Shown in pieces: positions 60,905-64,000 of a stretch of 64,000 nucleotides of DNA (the stretch's first letter is position 1; every line of letters starts with the position of its first letter). Under the pieces are notes generated by a model. That model saw only the letters and a list, made by a program, of their open reading frames with translations. It was not told where the DNA came from and did not search any database. The stretch comes from a virus. The stretch spans positions 1 through 64,000 of the IMG/VR virus record IMGVR_UViG_3300032236_001503. One strand, given 5' to 3'. The position numbers and the translations under genes are program-made.

Positions 60905-61680
60905 ACAACGAAATAGGAATAGGCATTCTTGACCTTTATACTCAAGAGGATTTACAAAACTGTTGGGATTCAATCCCACAACAATATAAAAATCACGATG
61001 ATTTACTGACTCGTGTATTTGTTGTCAGTAATAACAAGAATAAACCATTGCCTGATGCTCAAACCAAGCAATATACTACCGCAGTTCAACTCGCAACAAT
61101 GAGAAACTATCTTATTTCTCAGATGAGACTTCGTGGATGCAAATATTATTTCTTATTACATTCGAATCAGGTTATTAAAGACCCACAAATTTTTGAAAAG
61201 ACTCTTAAATTAGCAGATACATTTGGTACTTGGGTTATTATGGGAGCATCAACCGATAACATTCCCCTTGAAGACGATGAAAAAGGAGTAACCCTTAATT
61301 TATCAAAGCATTTAAATAGTGAATTTATGTTTTTATTCTCAGGAATAGTAAAAACTTTTGGATATTTTGATGAAAGATACTTTAATAGTTTGCAACTTGA
61401 TGTTTTAGACTACGTTACGAAGGTAAGAGGTAAGAATGCTTATCCACCAAACAACTATCATCCAACAATACCTAATGATTGGTTAGAAAGCGGTATAGGA
61501 AATATCAATAAGCTTGGATTAAAGGACATTCCGGACGAATCAAGAGATGTTCAATTGAGTTATGCTCATTTTATGAATCAACATAGATATTTGCCAACAC
61601 AAAATGATCCAGTTCATGTATCTCAGGATGAATTACTCAAAGCAATGGAAGTAATTCAGACTAATTATGCAAAAAAATAA
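60901..61680 (+). CDS. Glycosyltransferase-like protein (divergent GT-A)
   Basis: 259 residues. The N-terminus IGIGILDLYTQEDLQNCWDS parallels the next three genes (each begins with IGVGI or IGI). The position of the metal motif is held by FLLHSNQVIKDP rather than a clear D-x-D, so catalytic competence is uncertain. It may be an inactive paralogue or use a different metal residue. First in a tandem run of four related genes directly after gp47. Confidence 0.6.
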   Translation: MNNEIGIGILDLYTQEDLQNCWDSIPQQYKNHDDLLTRVFVVSNNKNKPLPDAQTKQYTTAVQLATMRNYLISQMRLRGCKYYFLLHSNQVIKDPQIFEKTLKLADTFGTWVIMGASTDNIPLEDDEKGVTLNLSKHLNSEFMFLFSGIVKTFGYFDERYFNSLQLDVLDYVTKVRGKNAYPPNNYHPTIPNDWLESGIGNINKLGLKDIPDESRDVQLSYAHFMNQHRYLPTQNDPVHVSQDELLKAMEVIQTNYAKK

Positions 61681-62494
61681 AATCGGTGTTGGTCTAATCA
61701 CATGTGATAGGCAAGACTTTTTTACAAAGGCTATAAAAAGTCTTATTAATGCATTAGAAGATTATCCATATCATGAATTGATTGTTGTTAATGACGGATT
61801 AACTGCTATACATAGTGAAGATTACCATGTTGTTAATACTGGTGGTAAAATTGGAGTTGGTAGAGCTAAAAACGTAGCATTAAATTACCTTTTGAATAAA
61901 AATCGTAAATGTGAACACATATTTTTAATGGAAGATGATATCGAAATATCAGATCCATATGTTTTTAAAGAATACATCAAAACTGCAAGCGTTACAGGCA
62001 TTAAACATTTAAATTATGCTTTACACGGTAATCACAATAGAGATAATTACGGTAATGCACTCGTAAGAAAGACTGTTAACTATCCAGACAATACAAAAGT
62101 AGATTTATATCCAAATTTACTTGGTGCATTTAGTTATTTTCATAATAGCTGCTTAGATGAAATTGGATTAATCGATCCCGATTATTATAATGCTATGGAA
62201 CACGTAGATCATACATATAGAGCGATTAAAGCAGCATATCACCCACCCTTTAGGTGGTTTGCTGATGTTCATGGTTCGGATAAAATGCTTAAAGATATAG
62301 TTCCAGACCATCAACAAAGTAAAATTAGAAATGAGGCTAATTTTCAAGAAACTTTTAAGAAAGGTGTTGATCTTTTTATCGAAAAGCAAGGGTTTAGTGT
62401 TATTGGTGGGTACGGACCACCAGAAAAACACTATACCGAAGAGGAATGCCTAAAATCATTACAAGATATATGGAAAAAGAGAAAATCGGAGTAG
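61667..62494 (+). CDS. GT2-like glycosyltransferase
   Basis: 275 residues. The opening KIGVGLITCDRQDFFTKAIKSL is followed by LIVVNDG, GVGRAKNVALNYLL and the metal motif EDD (HIFLMEDDIEISDPYVF). Later, NAMEHVDHTYRAIKAAYHPP and WFADVHGSDK give the acceptor-side acid and basic end. An intact family 2 arrangement suggests an active transferase; donor and acceptor are unknown. The start overlaps the previous gene by 14 bases. Confidence 0.75.
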   Translation: MQKNKIGVGLITCDRQDFFTKAIKSLINALEDYPYHELIVVNDGLTAIHSEDYHVVNTGGKIGVGRAKNVALNYLLNKNRKCEHIFLMEDDIEISDPYVFKEYIKTASVTGIKHLNYALHGNHNRDNYGNALVRKTVNYPDNTKVDLYPNLLGAFSYFHNSCLDEIGLIDPDYYNAMEHVDHTYRAIKAAYHPPFRWFADVHGSDKMLKDIVPDHQQSKIRNEANFQETFKKGVDLFIEKQGFSVIGGYGPPEKHYTEEECLKSLQDIWKKRKSE

Positions 62495-63246
62495 GAATAG
62501 TTACATATAACTCAGAAGAATACTTTAAAACTCTTTATGAGTCACTTCCGCTTGCAAAAATTGATGAATTGGTTGTGATTAACGGTGGAAATCACTATAG
62601 GGAAAATTATGCATGTCATTGGGTTCAACATAATACAAATTGTTACCCATCAGTTTGCAGAAATGATGCTGTAAGCTTCCTTTTAAATCGAAATTGTGAG
62701 CATATTTTTATAATTGAAGATGATATGATAATAAAAAGACCTGATATTTTTGATGCATATATTAATGCTTCAAAAGAATCAGGTTTAAAGTATCTTTGCT
62801 TTACTAGTATGGCTTGGGAATCGGGTTCTATTGGTAATAGGACACCACGATTAACCGTAAACTACAAAAATGATGTAAAAATATCTCTTTATAAGAATAT
62901 GTGTAATGAATTTACATATCATCATAAATCATGTTTTGAAAAAGTTGGATTATATGACACACAATTTAGAGATCCATTTGATATTGATATGGCTTATAGA
63001 GAATCGCAACAAGACTACGCCGCACCATTCTGGTGGTTTGCTGATATAGCTGACGCAGATTTATATATTGAAAATAACCCAAATGCCACTAGCCGTTTAC
63101 AAGCTGAAAGACCAGATGGATCAAGAGAAACTAGAATACAAGAGCAATGGCAACTGTTTATTAAAAAACATGGGTTACAAGTAAATCAAATACCGGATAT
63201 TTCACAAATAGACGTAGTTGATAAGTTAAAAAATATTAAACCATGA
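62470..63246 (+). CDS. GT2-like glycosyltransferase paralogue
   Basis: 258 residues from the ATG at 62470 (MEKEKIGVGIVTYNSEEYF). An ATG 24 bases upstream exists, but 62470 gives an N-terminus aligned with the neighbouring paralogues. The metal motif EDD is in HIFIIEDDMIIKRPDIFD, and the acceptor-side DPFDIDMAYRESQQDYAAPF matches its neighbour's pattern. The two share WWFADI/RWFADV ends. They are recent-looking duplicates by layout but diverged in sequence. Confidence 0.72.
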   Translation: MEKEKIGVGIVTYNSEEYFKTLYESLPLAKIDELVVINGGNHYRENYACHWVQHNTNCYPSVCRNDAVSFLLNRNCEHIFIIEDDMIIKRPDIFDAYINASKESGLKYLCFTSMAWESGSIGNRTPRLTVNYKNDVKISLYKNMCNEFTYHHKSCFEKVGLYDTQFRDPFDIDMAYRESQQDYAAPFWWFADIADADLYIENNPNATSRLQAERPDGSRETRIQEQWQLFIKKHGLQVNQIPDISQIDVVDKLKNIKP

Positions 63247-64000
63247 AAATAGCAATAGGAATCAATATTTTTGGTTATTATACCAGACAAGATCAATGTA
63301 TAGAAGTTTTAAACCGTTTTGTGTCAAAACATTCAAATATTTCTCTCTATAATATAACATTTGAAAATGAAAAAAACTACACTTTAGGTTTTAAACATCT
63401 ACCGATCTTAAAAAGAAGAGCAAAAGATATAATTCAAGGGTCAGTTTCGGACAAACCAATAGCCAAAGATTTTTTCGATGCATTATCTACGGTTGATTGT
63501 GATTATTTTTTATTTTTAAACAGTGATATATTAATAACCGAAAAATTAATCAAGTTGATAGAAAAGGGAGAATATGAAACCTATTCCTTTTCAAGACATG
63601 ATTGCTATAAGATCGAATCCCTGAGTAATATTATTCCATTTAGGATAGAAATAGCAGGATTTGACGCATGGTGCGTTAAAAAAGATTGGTGGATTGAAAA
63701 TAGAGATTATTTCAATGATTATGTTTATGCTGAACACTTATGGGATGTTGCTTTTACGGTAGAAATGTACAATCGAAGCAATTCATTCATTGGTAACAAA
63801 GAAGTTTATCTTTGTCACGAAAAACATGAACTAAAGTGGAATGAATTTTCACCTGAAGCAACTCATAATTCAAAATTATGGGAAAATACACCATATCATA
63901 AGAGATGGCACGAGTTTATCTACTCATACCTAGTAAAAAGAATGCCATACGGTCAATTTTTATATGCTTTACCTGACGAGCAACAAAAAGAAAAGGAATA
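63243..64000 (+). CDS. Glycosyltransferase-like protein (C-terminus outside window)
   Basis: The frame is open from the ATG at 63243 to the window edge, 252 codons and part of a 253rd. MKIAIGINIFGYYTRQDQC opens like the preceding genes, and a strand with a metal-binding-like Asp is visible in DYFLFLNSDILITEKL (N-S-D in place of E-D-D). A GFDAWCVKKDWWIENRDYF segment and an AEHLWDVAFTVEMYNRSNSF acceptor-side acid follow. Overlap with the previous stop by 4 bases shows the array continues as one operon. The end is missing, so length and C-terminal features cannot be judged. Confidence 0.6.
   Translation, partial: MKIAIGINIFGYYTRQDQCIEVLNRFVSKHSNISLYNITFENEKNYTLGFKHLPILKRRAKDIIQGSVSDKPIAKDFFDALSTVDCDYFLFLNSDILITEKLIKLIEKGEYETYSFSRHDCYKIESLSNIIPFRIEIAGFDAWCVKKDWWIENRDYFNDYVYAEHLWDVAFTVEMYNRSNSFIGNKEVYLCHEKHELKWNEFSPEATHNSKLWENTPYHKRWHEFIYSYLVKRMPYGQFLYALPDEQQKEKE

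Overview
The window is a densely packed, AT-rich (about one third G+C by eye) segment of a tailed-phage genome. It belongs to the T4 superfamily of contractile-tailed myoviruses. Recognisable T4-type proteins are gp20 (portal), gp21 (prohead protease), gp22 (scaffold), gp23 (capsid), gp4, gp13, gp15, gp6, gp25, a gp16-like small terminase, gp44 and a probable gp62, gp61 (primase), UvsY, UvsW, gp55 (late sigma) and gp47. Several giant virion genes suggest a large genome, but genome size cannot be read from one window. A candidate unimolecular spanin (lipobox plus C-terminal membrane helix) points to a Gram-negative host.

Layout. Positions 1-19206, minus strand: a partial repeat-built fibre, a YadA-like/RCC1 fibre, a 2091-residue PKD/NHL protein, a 1667-residue protein beginning with an intact sedolisin (S53) protease, then baseplate gp6 and gp25. 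Positions 19238-21459: a small unknown gene, clamp loader gp44, a small ORF and a gp16-like gene, ending in terminators. Positions 21638-27657, minus strand: head and neck block gp23, gp22, a basic core-like protein, gp21, gp4, gp13, gp15 and a small ORF. Positions 27703-38177, minus strand: a giant arylsulfotransferase-like/LamG/PA14 protein, a cysteine-rich fibre, an unknown protein and portal gp20. Positions 38250-40012, plus strand: a GT9-like glycosyltransferase and a sulfotransferase. Positions 40013-46350, minus strand: a 1998-residue fibre with six super-repeats and a C1q-like tip, plus a small partner. Positions 46373-57324, mostly minus strand: small proteins, a GroES/gp31-like protein, probable gp62, a glycosyltransferase, primase, a P-loop kinase-like protein, a lysis cassette (endolysin, holin candidate, small membrane protein, spanin), zinc-knuckle proteins and a GIY-YIG protein. 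Positions 57349-64000, plus strand: uvsY, uvsW, 55, 47, then four tandem glycosyltransferase-like genes, the last cut by the window edge.

How the parts work together. The head genes build and mature a prohead, and gp6/gp25/gp15/gp13 build the baseplate and neck. The giant multi-domain proteins look like an unusually rich set of surface and glycan-contacting devices, one of which may carry a working protease. The glycosyltransferases and sulfotransferase may decorate virion proteins, host glycans or DNA. UvsY/UvsW/gp47 serve recombination-dependent replication, and gp55 should direct late transcription.

The most general regulatory signal is promoter placement. Seven genes have a sigma70-like TTGAC(A/T)/TTGATA, exactly 16 bases, a TA-N3-T-like hexamer, then only 6-7 bases to the ATG. 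About twenty others, mostly structural, have a T4-late-like TAARTA at a similarly short distance. Many mRNAs may therefore be leaderless or nearly so. The major capsid gene is the clear exception, with a good Shine-Dalgarno site and a real leader. No tRNA, CRISPR array, insertion sequence or integrase was seen, and no stretch over 300 bases lacks a gene.
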